Source: JBOGXA01 sp050694175 (GTDB taxonomy: Bacteria > Actinomycetota > CADDZG01 > WHSQ01). Taken from it: a stretch of DNA of 64,000 nucleotides. How positions within the stretch are numbered: position 1 is the first letter of the stretch; every line of letters starts with the position of its first letter. The notes beneath the pieces were generated by a model, which made no database searches, was not told the origin of the DNA, and was given only the letters and a program-made list of their open reading frames with translations. Below, piece by piece: positions 9,001 to 19,621 of this stretch. Location: contig JBOGXA010000003.1 of NCBI GenBank assembly GCA_050694175.1, positions 1 through 64,000 of the forward strand, read 5' to 3'. Made by a program: the position numbers and the translations under genes.

Positions 9001-9258
9001 CTTTCGGTGCACGTAGTGACCGCGCATGGTCTGATATCTGCAGAAGAGGTCCTTGAATGTGCGGGCCACCACGTGGTGGATGCCCGGCACCCCGTTGGCG
9101 GTCGGCGGCCCTTCGTAGAAGACCCATTCCGGCCGGCCCTTCCTGCCCTCGAGAGAGCGCCGGTAGACGTCGTTGTCCGCCCACGACCGAAGGATTTCGA
9201 GCTCCATCGACGGCCAGGAGACCTGCGGTGGCACCGGTTTGTAGAGCGGTTCGGTCAT
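6100..9258 (-). CDS. ileS: Isoleucyl-tRNA synthetase, type 2 (HHVV form)
   Basis: Charges tRNA-Ile in the cytoplasm. The 1052-residue protein has the class I signature as HHVV in PPTANGVPGIHHVVART, the editing CP1 domain, the KMSKS loop in GRKMSKSLGNVIDPW, two Cys-rich knots (CWRCGTP, CPECGKQ) and an anticodon-binding end. HHVV instead of HIGH with this length marks the eukaryote-like type 2 enzyme, which is usually insensitive to mupirocin. ATG 9258 is six bases after a TACCCT -10 element on the minus strand, so no 5' leader or T-box is available. Convergent with the response regulator, 22 bases apart. Confidence 0.97.
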   Translation of the reverse strand: MTEPLYKPVPPQVSWPSMELEILRSWADNDVYRRSLEGRKGRPEWVFYEGPPTANGVPGIHHVVARTFKDLFCRYQTMRGHYVHRKGGWDCHGLPVEIGVEKELGITAKREIEETVGIEEFVRRCRESVQRYVDDWEALTDRIAFWLDLGDAYWTMTPEYVESVWALLKEIWDKGLLEEDFKVVPYCPRCETSLSSHEQHYVGAYQTVTDPSVYVRFPMDDEPDTSLLVWTTTPWTLLANMAAAVGPDIAYAKVADPLEPGRFLLLAEERVAPIFGADARIDAVVRGADLEGRRYSPPFRFVESGERGHRVQLGDFVSTDEGTGIVHLAPYGEDDMAVAKRDDLPIVQIIDGTGHVASGAGDFAGMWFKDADSKVVADLEEAGRLWRSETYEHSYPHCWRCGTPLLYYARKDWYIRTSKTRSQLQASNEDTHWYPPTIKYGRFGDWLANNVDWSLSRDRYWGTPLPIWRCEAGHSTCVGSFEQLAELAGRHLNGFDPHRPYVDEITIACPECGKQAARVTSVIDAWFDSGAMPFAQWHYPFENEDVFEKRFPADFISEAVDQTRGWFYSLLAIATLVRGQNSFRNCVVLGLILDARGRKMSKSLGNVIDPWTVLEAEGADALRWYMLTAGSAWSARRVSLEIIEDVLRRHLMTLWNTYSFWVTYAALESFDPTEHDIPVDERSEMDRWVLAELDDTIRGATEALEAFDATRAGRRVERFVDDLSNWYVRRCRRRFWRSGADTDTRAAFRTLWECLVATAQLIAPFTPFVADEIFSNLTRLDSSAPDSVHLADWPEPDAARADGELRRRMELVRRLVSLGRSARVDAGVRVRQPLPRALVVLPRTEIADFTGFEDIMADELNVKSIETAHGLDELVSYTVKPNFKALGPRLGPRVKEVARSLASADAHTLVDALQSSGTVTVEAGGDTVELSEDELDIRVEGREGFALAQDGPYGVAMDVQLSDELIAEGIAREIVRAVQDLRKSSGLAVEDRIELWLTAPGDGVALGPHLDWIAGEVLATTVHRGSDVPGDATSGEVDVEGGTVALALRRAG

Positions 9259-9264
9259 GTCCAA

Positions 9265-9274
9265 AGGGTAGCCT
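9265..9274. promoter_or_regulatory. Head-to-head -10 elements between ileS and yggU
   Basis: Minus-strand TACCCT (9270 to 9265) and plus-strand TAGCCT (9269-9274) share the TA at 9269-9270. Predicted starts are 9258 on minus (first base of ileS ATG) and 9281 on plus (four bases before yggU GTG). Confidence 0.55.
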
Positions 9275-9284
9275 GTGGGCGCTC

Positions 9285-9593
9285 GTGGACCTTCCTTCAT
9301 ATGTCGTCGCGTCCGAATCGGGCACGATCGTTGTCGCATTCGTGCAGCCCGGCGCGGCGCGAGACGCGATCGCCGGCGTGCACGGGGCCGCGCTCAAGAT
9401 CAGGGTGAAGGAGCCACCCGTCGACGGTCGCGCCAACCGGGCAGTGGAGAGGCTGCTCGCTTCTCTACTCGATGTCCGCCCGGCCGAGGTCACGGTCGTC
9501 TCGGGTGTGTCGAGCCGTGCCAAGAGGGTTGAGATCCGGGGGCGGGACCCCGCCCAAGTGGCCCGAAAGCTGGAGGTCGCCGCCGGAGCGTGA
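9285..9593 (+). CDS. yggU: YggU/DUF167 family protein
   Basis: 102-residue protein of the YggU fold. The family core is clear: VVAFVQPGAARDAIAGVHGAALKIRVKEPPVDGRANRAVERLLA, with the PVDGRAN motif followed by a Ser/Arg-rich strand (VVSGVSSRAKRVEI). Molecular function is unknown. GTG 9285 gives the usual N-terminal length. It is transcribed away from ileS from an overlapping promoter. The next gene follows after 57 bases. Confidence 0.88.
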   Translation: MDLPSYVVASESGTIVVAFVQPGAARDAIAGVHGAALKIRVKEPPVDGRANRAVERLLASLLDVRPAEVTVVSGVSSRAKRVEIRGRDPAQVARKLEVAAGA

Positions 9594-9650
9594 CGCGAAA
9601 TGCCACGGGTGTCTTTCCTCCGGAATGGAGTGTGCTATGTTCCCCGGCCC

Positions 9651-10421
9651 ATGAGCCCCGCTAAGAAGACCACTTCCCGAAAAACGAGCGCCAAGAAACC
9701 CACAGCGAAGCGGGCGGGTCGGTCGACGAATACGTCGAAGGGTCGGGGCAACCCGCGGGCCACGAAGAAGAAGAAGAAGTCGAACGTGAGAAAGTCGACA
9801 CCGAAGAAGTCGGCTCGCAAAGCCACCGCGCGCAAGAGCACCGGCAAGAAGGCCTCGGCCAAGAAGTCCGTTGCGAAAAAGAACGCGACTCGGAAGACCC
9901 CCACCCCCAGGAAGCCGGCCGCCACAAAGAAGACGACCGCTCGAAAGACGCCGGTCAGGACGTCGGCATCGAAGCCGCCCGCACGGTCGACCCGCCCGTC
10001 GCCGGGCCCGGGGGTCAGGGCGGGGACTCGCAAGGTGCGGCCGGCGAAGCTCGATGCCGCGTCCCTGAAGCAGATCCGGGCGACTCTCGAGTCCGAGCGC
10101 GCCGAGCTCCAGCGCCGTCAGCAGGAATTGGAGCAGGACTCGTTCGAGGGCACGGGTTCCGATCTCACCGGGGACACGGGGATCGACGATGACTTTGCAG
10201 ATGCCGGGACCGCGACCTTTGACCGTGAGCGCGACCTGTCGATCCAGAACAACATCCGCGACCTCATCGATCAGATCAGCCGCGCCCTCGCGCGCATCGA
10301 CGAAGGCACCTACGGCACCTGCGAGCGGTGCGGGCGACCGATCGACGCGGCGCGGCTCAAGGCGCTTCCGCACGCACTGCTGTGCATGGACTGCAAGCGC
10401 CGCGAGGAGCGAGCCCGCTAA
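9651..10421 (+). CDS. TraR/DksA zinc-finger protein with histone-H1-like Lys-rich N-terminus
   Basis: 256 residues in two unlike halves. Residues 1 to about 120 are almost all Lys, Ala, Thr, Ser, Arg and Pro (repeats such as KKPTAKR, KKSARKATARKS), like histone H1 tails. The C-terminal half is a DksA/TraR domain: a coiled-coil segment (LKQIRATLESERAELQRRQQELEQD), the GTYGTCERCGRPI motif and LLCMDCKRREE, giving a CxxC...CxxC zinc site. DksA-type proteins bind the RNA polymerase secondary channel; the tail could add DNA binding. ATG 9651 follows TATGTT by nine bases. An upstream ATG at 9600 is in frame but less likely. Confidence 0.85.
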   Translation: MSPAKKTTSRKTSAKKPTAKRAGRSTNTSKGRGNPRATKKKKKSNVRKSTPKKSARKATARKSTGKKASAKKSVAKKNATRKTPTPRKPAATKKTTARKTPVRTSASKPPARSTRPSPGPGVRAGTRKVRPAKLDAASLKQIRATLESERAELQRRQQELEQDSFEGTGSDLTGDTGIDDDFADAGTATFDRERDLSIQNNIRDLIDQISRALARIDEGTYGTCERCGRPIDAARLKALPHALLCMDCKRREERAR

Positions 10422-10458
10422 GCCAACCCGGTCGAGTCATGCAATGCCCCCGGTGACG

Positions 10459-10464
10459 TAACGT
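10459..10464 (+). promoter_or_regulatory. Leaderless -10 element of lspA
   Basis: TAACGT followed by six bases and ATG 10471. No Shine-Dalgarno sequence precedes the start. Confidence 0.5.
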
Positions 10465-10470
10465 CAGGCC

Positions 10471-10989
10471 ATGGCCGCCACCGACTCGACGCGCGACGCC
10501 TCCTCCGAGGCCGCGGAGCCGCGCTCGCCGGGCACCTACGGCCTGCTGCTAACCGTCGCCGCGGTCGTCGTGATCCTCGACCAGATCACGAAGAGCCTCG
10601 CGATGGACCGGCTAGCGGGGGGTCGCTCGATCGATGTTATCGAAGGAGTCCTGACGCTGCGACTGACGCTCAACTCCGGCGGCGCCTTCGGGCTCGGTCA
10701 GGGGTTCCCGCTGTTCTTCTTAGGCGCAACGATCGTCATCGTCGTCCTCATCCTTGTGTGGGTGAGGACGCTCGACGACCTGAGCCTTGCCGTGCCTCTC
10801 GGGATGGTGCTGGGAGGAGGCATAGGAAACGCCCTCGATCGCCTCCTGCGCGACACGGACGGGCGGGTAGTGGACTTCGTCGACCTTCACGTGTGGCCCG
10901 TCTTTAATGTCGCCGACGCCTCGATCACGCTGGGCGTGGTGGGAATCATGTGGGTCACGGTTCGCTCGGGCCGGGCCGGCGCGTCCTGA
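10471..10989 (+). CDS. lspA: Lipoprotein signal peptidase (signal peptidase II)
   Basis: Inner-membrane aspartic protease that cuts lipidated prolipoproteins before the +1 Cys. 172 residues with four hydrophobic helices. The family blocks are visible: LNSGGAFGLGQG, GGGIGNALDRLLRDTDGRVVDFVDLH (first catalytic Asp in NALDR) and FNVADASITLGVV (second catalytic Asp). An N-terminal extension of about 25 residues precedes the first helix. Its stop shares the A of the next ATG (TGATG), so rluD is coupled. Several lipoproteins in this window (LivJ, GlnH-like, cupredoxin, M28-like) would be its substrates. Confidence 0.95.
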   Translation: MAATDSTRDASSEAAEPRSPGTYGLLLTVAAVVVILDQITKSLAMDRLAGGRSIDVIEGVLTLRLTLNSGGAFGLGQGFPLFFLGATIVIVVLILVWVRTLDDLSLAVPLGMVLGGGIGNALDRLLRDTDGRVVDFVDLHVWPVFNVADASITLGVVGIMWVTVRSGRAGAS

Positions 10990-11930
10990 TGCTGAGGTTC
11001 CGGCCTCATCCCGATGAGGTCGGCCGCCGCGTCGACGTCGTCGTGGCGGCCCGGACCGGGGCCACGCGCACGCTCGTCCAGCGCGCCCTCCGGGGTGGAG
11101 ACGTGACCGTGGGGGGCCGGGAGGTGCGCCCGAGCCATCGCCTCGAAACCGGCGAGCTGGTCGCCGGGGACCTCCCAGAGCCGGTGCTGACCCCTCCGGC
11201 CGCGGAGGAGATTCCGCTTGCCGTCCGCTACTCGGACGACCGGGTGTTGGTCGTCTCGAAGCCCCCCGGGCTGGTCGTGCATCCGGCCCGCGGCCACGAG
11301 GCCGGCACGCTCGTCAATGCGCTGCTGGGGCTCGGGGGGCCCCTCGCCGGGCGGGGCTCCACGCGGCCCGGGATCGTGCACCGGCTCGATAAAGGAACGT
11401 CCGGTCTCCTGCTGGTGGCCCGCGACGACGGCGCCCAGGCGGCGCTCGTCGCCGCCTTGCGGGCCCGGCGCGTCGAGCGCCGCTACCTCACCCTCGTTCG
11501 GGGGCGGCCGAGCCCGCCGTCCGGGACGATCGACGCGCCGGTCGGCCGGCATCCGGTACGCCGCCGGCTCATGGCAGTCGTGGCGGAGGGGCGGCCCGCG
11601 GTCACGCACTACCGCGTTCTCGAAGCGAACGAGGAGGCCTCGCTCCTGGACGTGGTGCTCGAGACCGGCCGGACCCATCAAATAAGGGTCCATCTCGGCC
11701 ATCTCGGCCACCCTGTGATGGGCGACGCCACTTACGGAGGCCGCTCGGAGCTGTCGATGCGCCTCAGCCTCGACCGCCCCTTCCTGCATGCGTGGCGCCT
11801 GGCCTTTCCGCACCCCGACGACGGGCGGACGGTCGAGGTGACCGACGAGCTGGCTCCCGATCTCGCGGCCGCCTGCGTCCTCGCAGGCTTCGAGGTGCCC
11901 GCCTTTGTCCACAACTTGCGGGACTTGTGA
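10989..11930 (+). CDS. rluD: RluD-family 23S rRNA pseudouridine synthase
   Basis: Converts specific uridines of large-subunit rRNA to pseudouridine. 313 residues: an S4-like N-terminal domain (RRVDVVVAARTGATRTLVQRALRGGDVTVGG) and the synthase domain with the catalytic motif GIVHRLDKGTSGLLLVARD (Asp nucleophile) and LETGRTHQIRVHLGHLGHPVMGD. ATG 10989 overlaps the lspA stop by one base. The lspA-rluD pair is conserved in many bacteria. Target site cannot be told apart among RluA/C/D from sequence alone. Confidence 0.93.
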   Translation: MLRFRPHPDEVGRRVDVVVAARTGATRTLVQRALRGGDVTVGGREVRPSHRLETGELVAGDLPEPVLTPPAAEEIPLAVRYSDDRVLVVSKPPGLVVHPARGHEAGTLVNALLGLGGPLAGRGSTRPGIVHRLDKGTSGLLLVARDDGAQAALVAALRARRVERRYLTLVRGRPSPPSGTIDAPVGRHPVRRRLMAVVAEGRPAVTHYRVLEANEEASLLDVVLETGRTHQIRVHLGHLGHPVMGDATYGGRSELSMRLSLDRPFLHAWRLAFPHPDDGRTVEVTDELAPDLAAACVLAGFEVPAFVHNLRDL

Positions 11931-12090
11931 TCCACAGGCCACCTCGGGCAAGGTGGCGATGCCCACTTTGCGGTGCTTGACAGCGCCATTGCCGCAGGTC
12001 AGGGAAATGGCCTTGCAAGGGCCTCCCTCCCGGGTGTAGGTAAACAAAGTACACCTTTGTAATTCGCGGAGGCGAGAGGCGGCCGTCGGC
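11931..12090 (+). promoter_or_regulatory. dnaE upstream region with inverted repeat
   Basis: This 160-base gap holds TTGACA at 11977-11982 without a convincing -10 at the normal distance, and a perfect inverted repeat ACAAAG-TACAC-CTTTGT (12044-12060) about 30 bases before the dnaE start. It may be an operator; no known regulator is assigned. Confidence 0.35.
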
Positions 12091-15570
<3,480 letters not shown>

Positions 15571-15575
15571 CCCAC

Positions 15576-15608
15576 CGGCCCGCCCGCCCTCCCGGCGGGG
15601 CAGGGCCG
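15576..15608 (+). terminator. GC-rich hairpin after dnaE
   Basis: Nested arms: CGGCCC (15576-15581) with GGGCCG (15603-15608), and CCCGCC (15583-15588) with GGCGGG (15594-15599). There is no T tract, so termination is uncertain. Confidence 0.35.
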
Positions 15609-15682
15609 ACCCCTTGCCTCAGGTCGCCACGCGACTCCGTTCACCACTCGACGCGGGGCCACGCGCGCGCTCAGGATGGGGG

Positions 15683-15913
15683 ATGCCCTGTCACCGCTGC
15701 GGCCGGGTTCAGACAGATCCCGTTAAAGGCGCCCCTCCGTGGGCGCGCGGCGTGGTCGCCGGTGAGCAGATCCTGTTGTGCCCGGACTGCCAGCGCGGCG
15801 ACCCGGCGTGGCCGGAGCGACTGGACCGGTGCGCCGCGTGCGGGAGCACCCGGCTGTCCGTCGTCCTCGGCTCTACGGTCTGCCGCGAGTGCGGCCACGA
15901 CCAGCCGGCGTAG
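15683..15913 (+). CDS. Small protein with four CxxC pairs (zinc ribbon)
   Basis: 76 residues from ATG 15683, which has AGGA six bases upstream. It carries CHRC near the N-terminus, CPDC mid-way, then CAAC and CREC, which suggests two zinc-ribbon knuckles (MPCHRCG...LLCPDCQRG; DRCAACGS...TVCRECGHD). No named family recognised. The frame also extends up to TTG 15614, but that part is not ribbon-like. It lies between dnaE and hisD and may be transcribed with dnaE. Regular Cys spacing argues it is real. Confidence 0.6.
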   Translation: MPCHRCGRVQTDPVKGAPPWARGVVAGEQILLCPDCQRGDPAWPERLDRCAACGSTRLSVVLGSTVCRECGHDQPA

Positions 15914-16013
15914 CCCCAATCGGCAAGAACCTGTGCGCGCCCAGACACGATCTCGAAGAGGCAGCGCGCAGAGTTGGGAGGGCCCAGACGCTTCGGGGCC
16001 ACGGCAACGGCAT

Positions 16014-16019
16014 TAACCT
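16014..16019 (+). promoter_or_regulatory. Leaderless -10 element of the his operon
   Basis: TAACCT, six bases, ATG 16026 of hisD. The same hexamer at the same distance precedes trpC. No His-rich leader peptide or attenuator lies upstream. Confidence 0.5.
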
Positions 16020-16025
16020 CTGGGC

Positions 16026-17321
16026 ATGCTGGAGATCATCGACGGTCGGGATCAGCTGACGCCCGTGCATATTGAGCGTCCTCGGCCCGCCGGTCCGGGC
16101 GCGGATCCGGTCGCAACCGTCGATGCCATTCTGGGAGAGGTGAGGCTGCGCGGAGACGCAGCCGTGATCGAGTACACGGAGAAGTTCGACGGCCCCCGGC
16201 TCGACCCCGCAGACCTCCGCGTCGACGAGGCCACGATCCTCAAGGCTCGATCCCTCGTCCGCCCTGAACTGGTTGTCGCGCTCGAAGTGGCGGCCGAGAG
16301 GTTGCGGAGGACGAGCGAGCGTCAGCTCCCGCGCACGTGGATCGACCGGTCCGGCGACGAACTGATCGGAGAGCTCGTGCGGCCGCTGCGCAGGGTGGGT
16401 GCCTACGTTCCCGGGGGGCGGGCCGCGTATCCCTCGAGCGTGGTCATGGCCGTGGTCCCGGCCCAGGTCGCCGGGGTCGAGGCGACCGCCGTTTGCTCGC
16501 CTCCGGGGCCCGGCGGTGAGATAGCCGAGCCCGTCCTCGCTGCCTGCGCCGTCCTCGAGGTCACCGAAGTGTACCGGGTGGGAGGGGCGCAGGCCGTGGC
16601 CGGCCTCGCGTACGGGACCGAAACGATCCGGCCCGTCGACAAGATAGTCGGGCCCGGCAACATCTTCGTGACCCTGGCGAAGCGCGCCGTTGCGGGATGG
16701 GTGGGCGTCGATTCCGAAGCGGGACCGACCGAAATAGCGATCGTTGCGGACGACAGCGCATCGGCAGACGTCGTCGCCGCCGACCTCGTCGCGCAGGCCG
16801 AGCACGGGCCGCTCGGCACGCACGTCTTGATCACGTGGTCCGAGGACCTCGCCGAGCGCGTGATGGCTGCTCTCGAGCGTCACGTCATGATGCACGAGCG
16901 CACCGAAGACATTGAGAACGCGCTCATAGAGGGAGGTGCCGCGGTGCTCGTTCGCGACGTCGACCACGCTCTCCTAACCGCCAACGCCCTTGCCCCGGAA
17001 CACCTGGAATTGATCTTCGATGGGGCAGCCGACGTGCTCGATTCGATCCAGAACGCGGGGGCGGTGTTCGTCGGTGCCGATTCTCCGGTGCCGGTGGGCG
17101 ACTACGTCGCCGGTACGAACCACGTTCTTCCAAGCGGGGGGACCGCCCGCTTCGCATCGGGTCTCGGGGTCGCGGACTTCGTCAAAAGGATCTACGTGAA
17201 TGAGATCGAGCGGAGCGCGCTCGAGCGCCTTGCCCCCCACGTCGACGCGTTCGCAGAGGCAGAGGGTTTGCACGGGCACGCCCGCGCCGTGCACGCGCGG
17301 CTTAACCGCCGTGTCCTGTGA
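16026..17321 (+). CDS. hisD: Histidinol dehydrogenase
   Basis: Last two steps of histidine synthesis: oxidises histidinol to histidine using two NAD+ and a zinc ion. 431 residues; visible are RRVGAYVPGGRAAYPSSV, VGGAQAVAGLAYGTETI, KIVGPGNIFVTLAKR, DSEAGPTEIAIVAD, the zinc/catalytic region LVAQAEHGPLGTH, and DYVAGTNHVLPSGGTARF. First gene of a tight operon; its stop overlaps hisC by four bases. Confidence 0.98.
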   Translation: MLEIIDGRDQLTPVHIERPRPAGPGADPVATVDAILGEVRLRGDAAVIEYTEKFDGPRLDPADLRVDEATILKARSLVRPELVVALEVAAERLRRTSERQLPRTWIDRSGDELIGELVRPLRRVGAYVPGGRAAYPSSVVMAVVPAQVAGVEATAVCSPPGPGGEIAEPVLAACAVLEVTEVYRVGGAQAVAGLAYGTETIRPVDKIVGPGNIFVTLAKRAVAGWVGVDSEAGPTEIAIVADDSASADVVAADLVAQAEHGPLGTHVLITWSEDLAERVMAALERHVMMHERTEDIENALIEGGAAVLVRDVDHALLTANALAPEHLELIFDGAADVLDSIQNAGAVFVGADSPVPVGDYVAGTNHVLPSGGTARFASGLGVADFVKRIYVNEIERSALERLAPHVDAFAEAEGLHGHARAVHARLNRRVL

Positions 17322-18400
17322 CGATGAGCTTCGAGCTTCCGTTGACGGTGCGGGCGGATATCGCGGACCTGGCCCCATATCGGTCGCCGCAGCAACCGGC
17401 CCGTTACCGGATGAACACGAACGAGTCGCCCTACCCACCGCCGGCCGGGCTCCTCGACGAGGTCTTCGGGGAAGTGAGAGGCGCCGCCCTCAACCGGTAT
17501 CCGGATCACAGAGCGCGCGCGCTGGTCGAGGCCGTGTCCCATCACGTCTCGTGGCCGGTAGACGGGGTCGCCGTGGCCAACGGCTCGAACGAGGTGTTGC
17601 TCCACCTCTTCCTCGCGTTCGGCGGTCCGGGACGGCGGGCCCTGGTCTTCGAGCCCACTTACTCCCTTCACTCCACGATCGCCCGCATGACCGGGACCGA
17701 GGTGATCGCCGCGCGTCGCCGCGATGACTTCCGAATCGACTCTGAGGCCGGCCCTCATGCCGTCCGTGCCGCCGCTCCGGACATTGTTGTGGTGTGCTCT
17801 CCGAACAACCCCACGGGGGGCTGCGAGGAACTCGAGGTGGTGGAGGCTCTTCTGGCCGCGGCTCCGGGGCTTGTGCTCGTCGACGAGGCCTACGTCGAGT
17901 TCGCCGGGGCCGCGCGCGATCTTCAGCGACTCCTCGACGCGCACCGGAACCTAGTCATCGTCAAGACACTCTCCAAGGCCTGGCGCCTCGCGGGAGTGAG
18001 GCTCGGCTACATGCTCGCCGCAACGGAGATCGTCGCCGAGATCGCCCGCGTTCGTCTTCCGTATCACCTGTCAACGTTCAGCCAGGCCATCGGGACCGCG
18101 GCCCTGCGGCGCGCGGACGATGCCCTCAAACACGTTCGCGCCATCACGGCGCAGCGCGATCGGATCACGCGCGGGCTCGACGAGCTGGGAGCTGAGACCT
18201 TTGACTCCCACGCCAATTTCGTGCTGTTCCGCGTCGCCGGCGCCCGCCGCGTGTGGACCGCGCTCCTCGCCGATGGTGTGCTCGTTCGGGATTACTCGGA
18301 AACGGATGGCCTGCGCGACTGCCTGAGGGTTACGGCCGGGACGTCGGAGGAAACGGATGCGTTTCTCAGCGGGATGAAAGGAGCCCTTCCCCGTGGGTGA
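17318..18400 (+). CDS. hisC: Histidinol-phosphate aminotransferase
   Basis: PLP enzyme converting imidazole-acetol phosphate to histidinol phosphate. 360 residues of fold-type I: MNTNESPYPPP, NGSNEVLLHLFLAF, VCSPNNPTGG, LVLVDEAYVEF, and the PLP lysine in VKTLSKAWRLAGVRLGY. GTG 17318 overlaps the hisD stop; ATG 17324 is an alternative start two codons in. Overlaps hisB by eight bases. Confidence 0.96.
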   Translation: MTMSFELPLTVRADIADLAPYRSPQQPARYRMNTNESPYPPPAGLLDEVFGEVRGAALNRYPDHRARALVEAVSHHVSWPVDGVAVANGSNEVLLHLFLAFGGPGRRALVFEPTYSLHSTIARMTGTEVIAARRRDDFRIDSEAGPHAVRAAAPDIVVVCSPNNPTGGCEELEVVEALLAAAPGLVLVDEAYVEFAGAARDLQRLLDAHRNLVIVKTLSKAWRLAGVRLGYMLAATEIVAEIARVRLPYHLSTFSQAIGTAALRRADDALKHVRAITAQRDRITRGLDELGAETFDSHANFVLFRVAGARRVWTALLADGVLVRDYSETDGLRDCLRVTAGTSEETDAFLSGMKGALPRG

Positions 18401-18983
18401 CAGGGCCGCGTCCGTCGATCGCACCACCCGCGAAACGACTGTGCAAGTCGCGGTGGACCTCGATGGAGGAGACGTGACCGCAGAGACCGGTGTTCCGTTC
18501 TTCGATCACATGCTCGACCAGCTCGGCCGCCACGCGCGCGTGGGTCTCCGGATCGTGTCGTCCGGAGATCTCGAGATCGACGCTCACCACACGGTGGAGG
18601 ACACGGGGCTCGCCCTGGGGGAGGCTCTTGCCAGGGCACTCGGTGACAAACGCGGAATCAACCGCTACGGCGACGCGCTCGTCCCAATGGAGGAGTCCCT
18701 CGCGCAAGTGGCGCTTGACATCTCCGGGCGTCCGCTGCTCGTCTACGACGCGGCCATCCCCGCGGCCAGCATCGGCGCATTCGAGACGGCGCTTACCGAA
18801 GAGTTCTTGATTGCGCTGGCTCGGAGCGGAGGGCTGACGCTGCACGTGAAGTTGCTGGCCGCTACCAACGCGCACCATGCCGTCGAGGCGATCTTCAAGG
18901 CCGTGGCGCGCGCACTCGGCGACGCGGTCGCCCGCGACTCGAGGACCGGGGACGACATCCCCTCGACCAAGGGTGTTCTCTGA
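18393..18983 (+). CDS. hisB: Imidazoleglycerol-phosphate dehydratase
   Basis: Mn-dependent dehydratase of histidine synthesis. 196 residues, only the dehydratase domain (no histidinol-phosphatase fusion). Signature stretches: TGVPFFDHMLDQLGRHA, DAHHTVEDTGLALGEAL and NAHHAVEAIFKAVARAL, which carry the metal-binding histidines. GTG start inside the end of hisC; stop shares a base with the hisH ATG (TGATG). Confidence 0.97.
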   Translation: MGDRAASVDRTTRETTVQVAVDLDGGDVTAETGVPFFDHMLDQLGRHARVGLRIVSSGDLEIDAHHTVEDTGLALGEALARALGDKRGINRYGDALVPMEESLAQVALDISGRPLLVYDAAIPAASIGAFETALTEEFLIALARSGGLTLHVKLLAATNAHHAVEAIFKAVARALGDAVARDSRTGDDIPSTKGVL

Positions 18984-19621
18984 TGCGAGTGGCCATCCTG
19001 GATCTCGGCATGGGAAACCTGCACAGCGTGGCGAAAGCACTCGCGGCGGCCGGAGCCGACGTGGCGGTCGTACCCGGCCCCCTCGGCATGAGCGGGTATG
19101 ACGGGCTGTGCGTGCCCGGTCAGGGGAGCTTTTCCCGGTGCGTGAGTCGACTATCGGACACCGGGACCGACGACGCGGTGCGGGATTGGATCGCGCGCGA
19201 CCGCCCCTATCTCGGCATCTGTTTGGGGATGCAGGTGCTGTTCGGGGAGAGCGACGAATCGGGGCCCGGCGTCCCCGAGCCGACGCCGGTGAACGGGCTG
19301 GGTGTGCTGAACGGCCGAGTATCCCGGTTGCCGTCGACCGTCACGGTGCCGCACATGGGGTGGAACACGGTAGTGAGGCGAAACAGCCCGCCCGACTACT
19401 TTTACTTCGACCATTCGTACGCATGCCATCCGTCCGACACCGCAACGGTGCACGGCTGGTGTGAGCACGGCGACCGCTTCGCCGCGTGGGTGCACCGGGA
19501 CTCCGTCCACGCGGTTCAATTCCACCCCGAAAAAAGCGGGCGCGCCGGCATCGCGCTGTTGAGGGCGTGGGTGGATGAGGAGGCCTCGTCAGAGGCCGTC
19601 CCGAGGATGGTGGACCAGTGA
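18983..19621 (+). CDS. hisH: Imidazole glycerol phosphate synthase, glutaminase subunit
   Basis: Class I amidotransferase that passes ammonia to HisF. 212 residues with GMGNLHSVAKAL, the nucleophile in YLGICLGMQVLFGESDE, and the His/Glu pair in HAVQFHPEKSG. Partner hisF is two genes downstream with hisA between them, the usual order. Confidence 0.97.
   Translation: MRVAILDLGMGNLHSVAKALAAAGADVAVVPGPLGMSGYDGLCVPGQGSFSRCVSRLSDTGTDDAVRDWIARDRPYLGICLGMQVLFGESDESGPGVPEPTPVNGLGVLNGRVSRLPSTVTVPHMGWNTVVRRNSPPDYFYFDHSYACHPSDTATVHGWCEHGDRFAAWVHRDSVHAVQFHPEKSGRAGIALLRAWVDEEASSEAVPRMVDQ

Noticed and set aside
6100..9339. Upstream N-terminal extension of IleRS and a possible T-box riboswitch before ileS
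   Set aside because: The extra 27 residues before ATG 9258 overlap the promoter and yggU; the -10 element six bases before ATG leaves no leader for a T-box.
9660..10040. Simple-sequence repeat or CRISPR-like array in the AAGAAG-rich section
   Set aside because: It encodes the Lys-rich tail of the DksA-like protein; repeats are irregular, in frame, and have no spacer structure.
16014..16025. His or Trp leader-peptide attenuators before hisD, trpE or trpC
   Set aside because: The -10 elements lie six bases from the start codons of hisD and trpC, and trpE overlaps hisI, so no leader exists.
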